Origin: Salvator merianae
Taxonomy: Eukaryota; Chordata; Lepidosauria; Squamata; Teiidae
Reading direction: 5' to 3'
Assembly: GCA_003586115.2 (NCBI GenBank)
Contig: QVOM02000042.1
Location: 34,850,115 to 34,914,114 of the forward strand
DNA: 64,000 bases
Of this stretch, positions 49,006 to 61,169 are shown piece after piece. The stretch's first letter is position 1. Every line of letters begins with the position of its first letter. Both the position numbers and the translations under genes were made by a program. The notes under the pieces were generated by a model that ran no database searches, was not told the origin of the DNA, and worked only from the letters and a program-made list of their open reading frames with translations.

Positions 49006-49533
49006 TCCTTCATTATCTGAAAAGCTTTGATTCCAGCAGAAGATCACAGATACCAAGCCTCATGATTAACAACCCCACCACCCTTGGAGGAAAACTGCTA
49101 AAGAACCGTGCCAGTTTCTAGAACTATCTCATAATCTGAGGGGTTTTCGTGGGTAAAAACTACCACAAATACTTCCTCATGGATAATCAAAACAGGAATA
49201 ATGAGGGATAATCCCTTTAAAAAAATACATCTAAAACCTCATATCCATGCCTGACATATTATTAATAACATTATCTACATAGTGCAATAATCAGAAAAGC
49301 TCCTGTAAATAAACCACAGTTAATGGCTTGAGATTTCTCTATGGTGCTGAGTGGCAGTTTTGTGAATAAGCTCCCTACTTCAGAAAGAAGCTTTAAATCT
49401 AGCTCCATGTGGATAGGCCCCTTACCTTTTTTGAGACCACAGCGACTGTGAACTGATTCTGTTGCACCACCAAACTGGATTCCATAGGCTGGAACTGTAT
49501 TAACTTATCTAAGAATAAGATCCACTGAATTAT

Positions 49534-49540
<7 letters not shown>

Positions 49541-49580
<40 letters not shown>
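49541..49580. repeat. (TA)n microsatellite
   Basis: About 20 uninterrupted TA units. Confidence 0.98.
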
Positions 49581-49583
<3 letters not shown>

Positions 49584-50590
49584 CTGCACTATGAATTAGA
49601 TACCAAATTGGTAAGGCAACCCTAACTAGGTTAATGAATACAGACAAACTGTTCTTTGTTGCATTTACATACACTTAAAAAAACATTTCTGTGCTGGCTT
49701 TGAGATGGTTTGCAGATGGGATCATTCACACACCAGTCTGCTGCTTCCCGCTCACAAGAACATTATGGCTATAAAAGATGAATTACAGATGGGATGAGAA
49801 CATGAGTGCCACACACTATTGTCTTTAAGGTCCATGTGAGACATTTTTGCGAATGTGAGCACTGCCCCTGGCATTCTCAGTGGAATGGAATCTCTTATAA
49901 CTATGCATTGAAATAATGGGGAAAACACTCTTTAAATGCCTTGACAATGAGAATAGCATAAAATCTGTGAGTAACTGTGAAGGGGAGAACTGAAACATTC
50001 AACATAATCCAAAAAGTAAATCACCTCATTTAGTTAACGACAGGCAATGTACTGCATAAAAAGTGAATTCACAAAACCCTGAATTTAGGCATATGACTCA
50101 CTTCAAAGTTAAAAGAAGTCATGTGGGTAAAGCGCTCAGAGGTCTTTGAAATATTAGCTCTAAGCCTTTTAACTCTGCACTTCTATTCCAGTCAGCTAGA
50201 GACTGCAGACGAATCTATTTTTGTTTTGAAAGCATTATCTTTAGCCCCTGTACATTATCTTTCTCTCCCCTGGGAACTCAGACAACATTTTCCCTCTTAT
50301 CTCTTGTCTGTTCCAGGACCAGCTTATCACTTCTCTCTTTATTTCAGCACATCTGATTGTCAAAGTCACTAGATCAATGTGTTACAGCCTGCCTTGGGTT
50401 TTGACCAATCCAAAAAGCTTATGGAGACCAGCATGTCTTATGCACTCTGCTGTGGTTTGGATATTAGCGTTGAACAGTAATACATACAAAAGCATTTGCC
50501 TTCTTCAAGATACTCCTCGTATTTCTGTTTACAACACATTGCCCATTGCAGCTTAAGGCATAATTTACTGACTAGTGAGAACTAGTGCAT
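49581..50590. other. Intron stretch, nothing recognised
   Basis: No gene, exon-like block or classifiable repeat seen. Confidence 0.5.
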
Positions 50591-50593
50591 CAG

Positions 50594-51033
50594 GGGCCTG
50601 TCCACATTTGCCCTTAGTGAGCAAGCAGATTCTCACTGGGTCAGTGCATCCGCACGGCCCCACAACCACTGTGTCTAGGAGCGTCTACAGCCGTTCCCAG
50701 CTGCTACTAGCTGTGGACAGCTAAAATACTGTCTACAGCTTGACCAGGAGCAGCTAGATTGCTCCTAGTCAGCAGCATTCACACCCTCTTCCAGGTGTGA
50801 ATACTGTAAGCAGGCAGCATGGCCATGGCTGCACAGCTGCATGCTGTGTCCCAACTGCCATGGCAATGGCCAGATGTTGCCACAGCCATTGTCATGGCAG
50901 TTGGGCCTGCCCTGGACAGGCCATTTACACTGTGAGTGTTGGTGATCTGGTACATGTCTGTTCTAGCACTCACACTGCGAATGACTGCTGCCCCCACTAG
51001 GACTTTACCAGGCTGGTTGGTGCAAAAGGGGCC
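50594..51033 (-). mobile_element. Non-autonomous DNA transposon, about 440 bp
   Basis: Ends GGGGCCTGTCCACATTTGCC and GTGCAAAAGGGGCC are inverted. The minus strand reads GGCCCCTTTTGCACCAACCA, then GTGAGTGCTAGAACAG and ACTCACAGTGTAAATGGCC, parallel to 3461-3650. A CAGTTGGG/CCCAACTG palindrome lies near 50850-50910. No transposase. Confidence 0.7.
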
Positions 51034-51484
51034 TAGATCTGAGCTATTTAAATGAAGACTGAGTTTGCCTAATAGGTAATATCGTGTAGACAATTCACCA
51101 GGAGATTGGTAGTTCATGCTATGAACAGAGGAAGACTCTGCTTTTTAGCTACAAATGTGAGAACACAAAAAATAAATAATAGGATAATTTTATCACCTTC
51201 TGTTCTTCTGATGTTACTTAAATAACGAGTATGGTAATTTTTAGTAGTTTAAGGCCCAGTTCACTCACTAAAGTAAGAAAAGCAGGTGATACAGCATGAA
51301 GTTTAGACTGCTTGCTCACTTTAACTTAGATTGTATGCTATGATGTGTGTTTTTGTGTTGCATTACTTGTTGTTCTCTTATGATATATGATTCACAACCA
51401 TTATGTAAATAGATAAAGTTTGTTAATAAACTGTACTGTACTGATTCCCGGAAGATGGTGATTTTGGAAAAAATGGCTCTAAAG

Positions 51485-51695
51485 CAGTGGCAGCTGGTGG
51501 CTTTAAGGGCAGGTGTTTGTAACCCGCGGAAAGCATGCGATTGCTGTTCATGGGGCCTTCAGGCCTCTGTACTATCGCAGCAGGTTGCTGGGTGACCTGC
51601 TGCGACAGTACGGAGGCACGGGGGCCCCACGGACAGCAATCTCGTGCTTTCTGTGGATTATGAACACCCAGCCTTAAAGCCACCTGCCGCCGCTG
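51485..51695. mobile_element. hAT-like MITE, 211 bp, 8-bp duplication CTCTAAAG
   Basis: Termini CAGTGGCAGCTGGTGGCTTT and its inverted counterpart AAAGCCACCTGCCGCCGCTG. The whole element is palindromic (CAGCAGGTTGCTGGGTGACC around the centre). Perfect 8-bp target duplications CTCTAAAG at 51477-51484 and 51696-51703. Same family as 58718-58919. Confidence 0.95.
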
Positions 51696-52369
51696 CTCTA
51701 AAGAGAACCTTAAGATAATACACACTTCTTGCAATTCTGTAGTTACCAAAAGGAGGTTCCTTTATCTCTGCATTTCTATAGCAACATTTAAAACTAGAAT
51801 ATCTTGGTGCATCAGTTGCACTGCCTCCATGTTATGATCGGTGTTTCTCACTGGATACCGTTGAAAACGTATCAATGCCGTGGTGCTAAGGAACCAGTCT
51901 CGACACTAGTCAGACTACTGACCTGTCTTTCACAATAATGTGCATTCCATCTGGCAGTAAATCTTCAAAGCTACAGAAGAATCTGGGATCTGCTCAATGG
52001 AAAATATATACTCTGTAGCTGAACTCGCAGTGGCAGTGGAAACTCACAACTCAAATACAGCAGGTAGCTTTGGTTTGATATTAAGTTTGGCAAAGTAACT
52101 AACCAGGAACAATAATTTTTCTGGTCCAGTTCTAAGAGAAAACAGATCTGCCATTAATAAACATAAAATCACTACAAATAAATGACAATCCAATCTCAAG
52201 TTTTTGTGGGAACCATGAGATAATTCTATGATATGTCTGGGCAGATTCTGCTACAAATTGACTGATTTCAGAAAAGCTCTCATCCTTAGTCCTCTGGTAC
52301 CAACACAGGCATAAATTTACTGTTCTAACATAAAGGAGTGTAATTCAAATTATTTATGAGGAAAAGGTC

Positions 52370-52660
52370 CTTAAAACTGAGGAGGTCACTGAAGAAGACA
52401 AACTGTGTTGAAACACACCTGGTTTCATCAACAACCACTGTTTAGCCAGTTGTTGCTCTATTCCCTCTTAAAAGAGATCCTGGATGAGCATACAGAGAAA
52501 GAGGTAACTTTGGATTTTTCTACTGTTCTTATGTTATAGATTATCCTATTTGAATGTGCCATTTTGACTTGTATGAACAGTATTTATTCTATATTGAGAT
52601 CAGAAGTTTTCTGGTTACTTTCCTTGTGGCTAGATCTTCATTTTAAAAAGAAAGTTAAAT
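52370..52660 (+). repeat. Unclassified dispersed repeat, 3' part
   Basis: GAAGAAGACAAACTGTGTTG then AAACACACCTGGTTTCATCA, CAGTTGTTGCTCTATTCCCTC and TGACTTGTATGAACAGTATT follow a pattern known from dispersed reptile elements. The family is not certain. Confidence 0.4.
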
Positions 52661-52745
52661 AACTTTGTGTAACTGCTTCTTAGAAATAGCACAGAAAAAC
52701 TTTTGTGAACATCTAGTAACCTAAAGGTTAATTCTGATAAACTAA

Positions 52746-52875
52746 GGCTCTTTCTGCACTGGGCCTTACTCCAGATTATATCCTGGAATAGGGGCCTGTC
52801 ATCTGCATGCTGGTAAAGACTATGGCAGGCCCCTATTCTGGGATATAATCTGGAATAAGGCCCTATGCAGAGAAT
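52746..52875. mobile_element. Short decayed MITE related to the 180-bp family
   Basis: GGCTCTTTCTGCACTGGGCC, then CCTGGAATAGGGGCCTG mirrored by CAGGCCCCTATTCTGGGAT, ending AGGCCCTATGCAGAGA. The right terminus is damaged. About 130 bp, shorter than the 180-bp copies. Confidence 0.75.
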
Positions 52876-52879
52876 TATA

Positions 52880-55800
52880 AACTATTTTCTTCTAACATAT
52901 GTTTATGTTAAGCACTTGAGAGAACAATAAGGGAGAACCCTTATTGTTTAAGGGTTTAGTGTCTCCATCAAACAAACCATAGGAAACTGGCTCTTCCAAC
53001 CTGAGCAATCGAAAAATATTGATACTTGGAAAAAAGTTTTTCCAGCAAAAAAAAAGAAAAGAAAGAAAGCTACGGGGAAGACATCACTGAATCTTTACTA
53101 ATGACTAATCATTCACTTATTCAAGAAGTCTTGAAAACCAGACAATAATTTCTAACTACCCAGAAGAAAAAGAGATACATTTGTGTAAGTCTCCCCAAGC
53201 CTTCTAGTTTCATGCAATGAAGAAATCAGGGGCTGATAATCAATTATCCAGTCTTTTTCTTCCACATGAAGCAAGCAACGTTGTCTAAATATATCTAGAC
53301 GAACAAGGATTCTCCCAGCTCATAATTAGTTTCAGGTACCTTTACCTTATATATTCCACAGACTGTATAATTTTAGACCTCCATTATTTCCAGTATTTTT
53401 TAATGATAATCATATTATCAAATGTTTCATCAGCTCGCACAAGCCATATGCATACCTATTACAAATGAAATAAAATGCCTTCCATTTCCTGAATGAACAT
53501 CCTTATTTTTGTTCTTTTGATAAACGAGATACACATTAACAAAAAGGACATATAAGGAGAGGGAACACCAAATAAGCAATGGTTTCAAAATTATTTTCTT
53601 AGCTTATTTTGTGCAACAGCTATACAAGCCTTCCTTTTTTATGCATGTCAGTCAATAAGATATCTGTTGTGTGTTTTGCACAAAGAACAAAGATTCCTTT
53701 ATCGATTCTCAAAGTCTGTAGGACGAACCATTCATGCTGTCAAACTCCCCTAAAACCCTTTCAGCAAATAATAAAATCCATCAGTGACAAATGTCAACAT
53801 GCTAATTTGTTAAACAGGAAACAAAAGCAACATTCAAGCGAGGTGCCTCATTTCATATTATATCAGCCCTCCAATTTGTAACAACTTTACGGCAACCCAC
53901 AGATCATGCAATTCTTAACAAAACTGTGGAGAAACTACAGCTAAAAACATTTTTCCCGAGAACAAAATTAGGAGAAGGGGAGTTAATTGCCCCAGAAGTT
54001 AGACAAGGGGGGTATTTATGAAGCACTTACTAGCTGGCTTTTCAAAAATGTTGCTTTGAAAGCTTTAAATATTAACTGGAAATGTAATCAACATCTGGAA
54101 CATTCTTTTATTAAAGTAGACGAAAAATACAATTAATTGATGACGTATTTCATAACTGCCCTTTGGAGTTAATTATGTGATGCTAGAGCAAAGTGTCATT
54201 CTGTACAGTTATCAGTAACTTGTAAGTTTTTTAAAAAACAATTATTTAATGAATATGTTCGTTGCCAAGACTGGACGAAGGAGACGGAAAGGGAAAACTG
54301 TGAGTCTCCAACTCCAGGGAACACCAGCATTCATAGTCAATGATCACAGTTGATTAGAGTTATGGTCCAATAACATTGGGACGTCCAAATGCTTCCTTCC
54401 CCTGTCTCAATGTTATGGAGGTTCACACATTTAACTCACTGATATATATCAGACTCTCTTGTTGCACTGAAATGAACTCAAGGATATGTAGTGTATTGCT
54501 TTGCTGGCAAGCCTTCAGTGGATTTATATTATGATACTATGAAAAAAAGAGGAAAATTTTGAGGTTGAATTACATGAGCTATTATTGGTAGTTAAAATAA
54601 ACTTGTTCTAAAGGTGCATTTCATAAAGTGTTCTGAGGACACTTTCTGAGGTGTTGAAATGCTGTGAGAAAGCATCATCTGTAAAACAAACAAAAAGTCT
54701 TGACACTAGTACACAGATTTCGAGCTGAAATTAATTCTACTATCAGTCTTTCCATTAATAGCTCAAAGCCCATTCACTTTTATAGTCCCAAGGGCAGTTG
54801 CCCAATTTGTGGCAACCCATGCAGCTTGCCTTGCACTATTTTTTCTAGTAACCAAAAAGACAGAAAATGGTTCTATAAGTCTGTCAAGCAGAACTATATG
54901 AAAAGTTGCAATTTAATAACTATATAACAATCGCAACTTTTTTTTTTTATAGATTGGGTAGTGGACCCGATCTATAACGACTGGTTCAGAAGAATACGTT
55001 TTCCTTTCTAAAGTCTGCAATTAAAATGACAGTCCTTTTTATTGTACTTTGGAATGCTTAACAAAACAAGTTTTTCTATAGCATCCCCAGTCTAGAGGCA
55101 GGAAGGCAAGCATCTTTCACTTGACTCCATTTTTATAAATTTCTTCCATTTTAGCTGCCATCAAATGAGATGCTTATGATGCATTACAATTTTAGCATTT
55201 ATTATCATTATCATCATCGTTATACATATAGTACACATCCAGTGTTTTGTTATTATAGAGTCTCTAGTACAGTGAAACACATATAAGAACGATTAACATG
55301 CAATAATGAAACGTTAACAATGAATAAGTGCCTATCAGTTTATAGTATTTCCTCTAAGCCCATAACAGTTTGAATTAGTAAAACTAGAACCTTGCTGCAC
55401 CTGCCAGTTTTTATTAATGTAACCAGTACTGTACATACCCCAAGTGAGATTTGAAATAGAACACTTCTGTTGTATTTACATTTCAAAAATGCAGATAAAC
55501 CAGTAATAAATGGATACTGTTTAATAATACTAGATTGATCAAGCAGGTGAAAAAAGATGAGCTTATTCCCAAGACCATTTAATCTGCTCTTGGCAATAGG
55601 TTCGGATGGCATGTTTGATAGGATTTCACTTTTTCACAAATAGCAGCTGATATTCACGTTTTGCCTGCTGTGGTCTGCACACACCAAAGGCTTTGTATGA
55701 TTCACACTGACTACAAAGCATCCTGAATAGACTCCTTTATGCAATGCCGCTTACTGCAAAATTTCTGATTACCAACGAAGCCTGCATGAAGAAGCCTCTT

Positions 55801-57630
55801 CACATGTGTTTGCTGGGTAAGGGATCGTGAATTACAGTATTTAAATAGTATTTAAATTTTAAATGATAACACGTTTTATCTGAGGTAAAACGTGGATGCC
55901 AAAAAGTATATAAAATTTGTGCAATTTAACATAAATTAAAATCAAGACTTTGATGAGAAAACCAAACCAACACTCATCTTGATGCTAAATTGTTCAGGAT
56001 GCTAGGATCCCTCTCTAAAACTGGAACATGTGCTATACTGCAATATACAGGAAGAAGCAGCTTTGGGGAGCTGGAGAACTTTTCCTCACTTGTTGTTCTT
56101 GAAATCTTCCCAAACAACGCAGCAGTTAAGAGTTAAAAACTTCATACATTCCTGCCTTTTACAACCTCTCATCAATTCCTATAATGCATTTCCATAATCT
56201 GCTGTGGGCCTGACCAAGAAAAGTCTCTCACCATGGGTATTCTCCCCATTCATTCCCAACCTACTTATATCTTTAGAATTTAGTAGGTCCTAGAAATTGA
56301 CCATTCTTTTCTTAATTTAGAAGTGAATGTATACGCCTGCACACTTAATTTGTTCCCCAAACACATAGCAATTAGTATTAGACTAAGCAAGTGTGACCCA
56401 CAGCAACACGTTATGGTATGGAATGCTTCTGTTAAGGAGATATCCTACCAACCATTGGGATTTTCTTCCCATATTTAACTGGAACAGGAACTGGGAGATT
56501 TATTTGATAGTGTATAGATTGCCTTGTTGAAGAACTGAGAAACAGAGTCAAAATGAGCCATACTCTGTCGGAAAAAAAACTGAATACTACCCCAGTATTG
56601 GAGCAATAACTAGAACCACTGAGCCCTTTGATTATCATCAGTTAATCAGAACTCCTTATAATTTCTACACTTCAGCAGAGAAATGGAAAAAGGAGCGACA
56701 GAAAAAAAACTATATCAAAAAGCATACTTCAAATGAGCAAATCACTAAAAGGAAATGGCAAATTCTACTGTTCACTCTTTTGACATCTGAACATTAAAAA
56801 TAGCAGTGAATGTCATATTTACAATCTTTAAATCAAGTGATCACTGAAATGGGTAAAAAAGATATCAAAAACATCAAGAAAATATACCATTGGTTGGATA
56901 AAATGGCAGATTTACTGTCAATGTGAAGATTAAAATCATCCAATATTACGAATTGTGTGTATGCATAATATTCAGGTGTCAAAAAGGCTAAAAATTATGA
57001 GATCAAGAGTAAGTATTGCAGGAGAATGATAAATAAAAGATGAACTGAAAACAAAGACAAGTAAAGACTTTAATGGAAACTGTAAACATCAATGAAGACC
57101 ATGACATAATTTCCCCTAAATCCAAACATGGTGGTAATTATAGCTTATAATAAACATTGTAGTAAAGAGTTCCTAGAAAATTCCAAAAACTCAGTAAGCA
57201 GATTCAATTATTCATTCATAAAATGAGAGTCTGCCTAGATGCCCTGATGATTTCTGAACCAGATTTATATTTGGCTGGATGATAGTAAGAAATATTGGCT
57301 GCCAAATAAAAACAGGCCTGATGTTCAGGAAAAAAAATTGGGCTGTTCCTGAACTTCCAAAGTTCAAGTTAGTCAAAATTATGGATGCATGAACATAATT
57401 TGAATTAATCAATATTTGGCAAAGGAGGAAAGCATAATAGTGTTCACATACCACTGCCTTCTATGGATTCTGAACGCAGCTGCAAACATTCATGTTCAAA
57501 TGGATGAAGGTACATAGCCAGAAGAATACAATGCTGTATTCACAGACTCTGCCTATAAAGAATTTCCCATATAGTTCAAATGACGGAATAGATGGCCTCA
57601 ACAGCCTCAACATGCAAACAGACCTAGGGG
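52880..57630. other. AT-rich intron stretch without recognised genes
   Basis: Holds only a palindromic-repeat fragment at about 54310-54410 (CTCCAACTCCAGGGAACACC then GATTAGAGTTATGGTCCAAT), T and A runs, and a short ATCATT array near 55202-55218. No exon or gene recognised on either strand. Confidence 0.5.
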
Positions 57631-57900
57631 TTGATATTTATTTATTTAAAGTCATTTATATCTCACCCATATGATCCCAGGGTGAGTTACAATTAATAAA
57701 AACATTAAAATAACAGTACAATAAAATAAAACTATAATCTTCTTCCATTCACCACCCATTAAAAAGAAATAAAGACATCCAAACTTTTTCTAATCCCCCT
57801 GAAACCAGATGTGCTTCAACCTTCTAGCACATTGCTACTGCTTATAGCTGCAAGGGGCCAGCTGCGCTGCCAGCTGTGCAGTCATCACCACATGAGGCCT
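57630..57900 (-). mobile_element. LINE 3' tail, antisense
   Basis: TTGATATTTATTTATTTAAA, CATTTATATCTCACCCATAT and CCAGGGTGAGTTACAATTAA read as the reverse complement of an L2/CR1-type 3' end, continuing into the LINE untranslated sequence. Confidence 0.65.
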
Positions 57901-58324
57901 TTGCATAAGCAATAACCACAGAAGAAGATAGTAGACCTGGAATCGTGTGGTCAGAATATCATTAATCCAGGCTGGTGGATCTTCAGTTTGGATCATATCT
58001 GTGAATGATTAGTAAAGACAGTTAAGTGGATGTATACTGTATAGAAACAAATTTCTGAACATAAAAACCAATGCCTTTGTCTTTATCACTGGAAGACAAC
58101 TCCGACATGACTTATTTACCTGCAGTTACTCCCTTGATGAACCATGGCATATTACTGTTCTCGCACAACTTTATGCAATACATGTGAGAAGCAAAGGGTG
58201 AAGCAATATTTTTATTAACTGCCTAATTTTGAATTTTTAGCCTGTTCCCAGGTTCAAGTTAAAACAGAGGGAATGTAGTTACCAGTTGCCACCATCCTAT
58301 ATGGGTCTTCCTGTCAGTCTTCTA

Positions 58325-58450
58325 GAAAAGTGGTTTTCTAACTTGAGTGCCAACTAGGCTACCATTCCCATCATCTCTGCCAATTGGTTATTATACCTGC
58401 GGATGATACAGGCTATAGTTCATTATCTGGGAATTCAAGTTTGAGAACGA
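58325..58450. repeat. Palindromic dispersed repeat fragment
   Basis: CTACCATTCCCATCATCTCT and GCCAATTGGTTATTATACCT then GGCTATAGTTCATTATCTGGG: the 'actacaattcccatcatcc' group again. Confidence 0.55.
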
Positions 58451-58717
58451 TTGTGCTAGAGGTACTTGGGAAGGAGTTATTCCATTCGGTATATAGAACC
58501 CACACTAGCCAATTATGAATGCGGTATCGCAGAGCAAAGCATTTAAGCATTGGAAGATAGAAGATTAGCATACTCTTGTAGAACAGATTGGTTAAAAGTG
58601 TATGCTTGTCTACTTAGGTGAAGGTTCCATTTAATTCAGACCTAATTCCTTACTCATAGATGGTATAGAATCACAGCCTTCAATTCCTTGTTCAGAGCTT
58701 TTCAATATGTTCAGAAC

Positions 58718-58919
58718 CAGCAGTGGCCAGTGGCTTTAAGCCCGGGTGTTCACGTCCCGTGCAAAGTGCGCCATGGCTGTTTGCAGGGCCTCCGGACCCT
58801 ATACTGCCTCAGCAGGTTGCCTAGTGACCTGCTGGGGCAGTATGGAGGCCCCGCGAACAGCCATGGTGCGCTTCGCACGGAACGTGAACACCCAGGCTTA
58901 AAGCCACCAGCCGCCACTG
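58718..58919. mobile_element. hAT-like MITE, 202 bp, 8-bp duplication TTCAGAAC
   Basis: Palindromic element with termini CAGCAGTGGCCAGTGGCTTT and AAAGCCACCAGCCGCCACTG. Perfect 8-bp duplications TTCAGAAC at 58710-58717 and 58920-58927. The interior (CGTGCAAAGTGCGCCATGG mirrored by CCATGGTGCGCTTCGCACGG; CAGCAGGTTGCC) matches 51485-51695. An open frame that runs through it (58688-59095) is not a gene. Confidence 0.95.
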
Positions 58920-58929
58920 TTCAGAACAA

Positions 58930-61015
58930 CATCAGCTGGACAATCTCTGATCAAGCTGGTCTAGCCATGAATAGGTATCAAACCAGTAATTTACTGTTCA
59001 AAAAAATATTTCTCCATTGGGAGAACCATGCCCACCCAGTTTTTGTGATAAGAACTCTACAAACCCTTAGAAATGATCAGATGTGCTTGGTGTAAACCAA
59101 CCAGACAAACTTCTTCTGTTCTGTTTCCATTCTCCCTGTTTCCATTCTCAATGCTAATGAAGGCTGATTTCCATTACTTAGAACAGAAAGAGTAGAATTT
59201 CTGCCCGACACCTCTTCAAGGCAGTGTGACAAGTTTCCTCCTGTTGTTGCCTTGGTGACAGACATAGTAATACCAAATAAGACAAACTAGATGTGCATAC
59301 TGAAAATGGAATTTGGACATTTTAAAATCGTGATTGCTTTGTCAACGAAATCAGAATCAATTATACTGCAATCCACGAATTAATCAAGCCAGCCCATTTT
59401 CACTGATCTGAATGGGAATAAATGAGGATAAGACTTTGTAAACAAAACTAGTCAGATTCTACTGGATGATGTGGCCTAAAAAATTCTCATTGTTTAGTTT
59501 CCAAATGTTCAACAAACAAACACAGGCGTTCTTGCCCAATGGTGACTTGTGCTTCCCAAAGATAATTTTTAGCAGGGTGACGTTCTAAAGGACAGGATGA
59601 ATTTCATTAGCATTTATCCTAATTTGTTACAGATGTAGCACAGACTGCATTTTCGAGCCATAATCATTCCTCCTTCGTTCTGTGGCTAGTGTTTCTTTTT
59701 GTTGTGATGCCTCACAACATTTTGTGTTGGTTATAGTTTATATCTACAATCATGCTGCCTCAGATTTGTGGTTTGTAGTTCCTCCGTAGCTTTCTCAAAT
59801 ACTATATATAGAAAAGAATAAACATCCCACTATCATTAAAAGACTTTATTTTTTAAGATTATCCGCTATTGCCTAGATACCATAAGACTCAACAGAGTTC
59901 TGTACATGCAAGCCTCCAATGTTAATTCCTGTACTACGGACATACGGGTAAGGATAGTGAAAGTCACCCAATTTCAACCATGCAGTTCAGTATAATTTTA
60001 AAACCCACATATCTTTTTAACCTACTGAAATATATACATATATAAAATGGGACAGATTTATAGTTTTTTATCTGTAAATCTGAGACAAAATTTAATAAGG
60101 CATACAGAGGAACCTTCTAGAAGACTAAATAAAGCCCCATAATCTAATGACCATTTTCTAATGCACTATTACATCATCAACTTTACAACAAGATTACAGT
60201 GCACAATATTACATTCCGCACTGGATAATGAGTGTTTGGCTCTGGTAAAACATATATATGAGACAAAGAAACAAGAATAATTCTTTCTGCCTTCTCCATC
60301 CATTTTTGCAAAATCAGGCCCAGTTTAAGAGGTTAACAGAGCAAACCTAACTTACCTGAGCCTTCGCAGAAGTGAGCCTAATGGAAGTAAAGTAACAATC
60401 AAATCCCATTTGTCCAGGACCAGCCACTGAAGGGGAAAATAAATTACTCAGCAAAGCCATTTGGCTTCAGTGCCTTCCACTGGGACCTTAAATACAGCTA
60501 TGGTACAAATATGGTTTGGATTCCATGCCTCTCATTGGGCTGTGGCTCTGTCCATCAACCCAGGTGCATTCCCTTTTGAGGTCTTGCAGTGGGGGGTTGA
60601 GCCTGGCAGGAATTGAGGGTGCTCATAGCAGAGCCATTGAGTACAACACTGCAGTGGAGATTTAAATTGCACTTTGTGTAAACAGCAGCTTAACAGAGAT
60701 AATACAGATAAGTTATGAATCCCAATAATTACATTTTAGGATACGAAAAGACCCTACTATCAATTCATCATGGCCAAGTTAAGCTATCCAACATAACAGA
60801 TCTGATAGAAAACCCACTAAATTGGAGACATCTGCTGCTTTAGTGCACACATGTCTAAGCAACAGCCATGCGTTTCTGCAGAGGTGTGATTTCTTGGCCG
60901 TGGGCCGTCTCCCAAAAGGATTGAACAGTGCTCGACAGGGTGATGAGAATTGCCACTCAGACAGGTAGATATGCTGTTTGTTTGCTTAGGAAGAAACAAA
61001 CTTTCACACAGGGAA
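58930..61015. other. AOPEP upstream intron, no confirmed exon
   Basis: Mostly unique AT-rich DNA. One 71-nt minus-strand block (60356-60426) has good splice-like edges but is not recognised. Confidence 0.5.
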
Positions 61016-61019
61016 TGTC

Positions 61020-61160
61020 TGACGAAAAAGATAGGTCTTTAATGGGCACCTATAAGCTGTAAATGTAGGCACCTCACAAACAGCAGAGGAGAGGGCATTC
61101 CAAAGGAAGGGTGCCACCACTGAGAAGACCCAACTGTAAGCCATCATAAGGTAACATTCT
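61020..61160 (+). mobile_element. LINE untranslated-region fragment
   Basis: GGTCTTTAATGGGCACCTAT then GAGGAGAGGGCATTCCAAAG and GGGTGCCACCACTGAGAAGA match the widespread L2-type sequence 'gagttccacag-gggggccaccactgagaaggccc'. Confidence 0.6.
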
Positions 61161-61169
61161 GTATTTTGC

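Noticed and set aside
51923..52131. Minus-strand block with acceptor TCTCTTAG and donor GACAG followed by GTCAGT
   Set aside because: All three frames contain stops between the two sites, no AOPEP or other protein match, and it adjoins a dispersed repeat.
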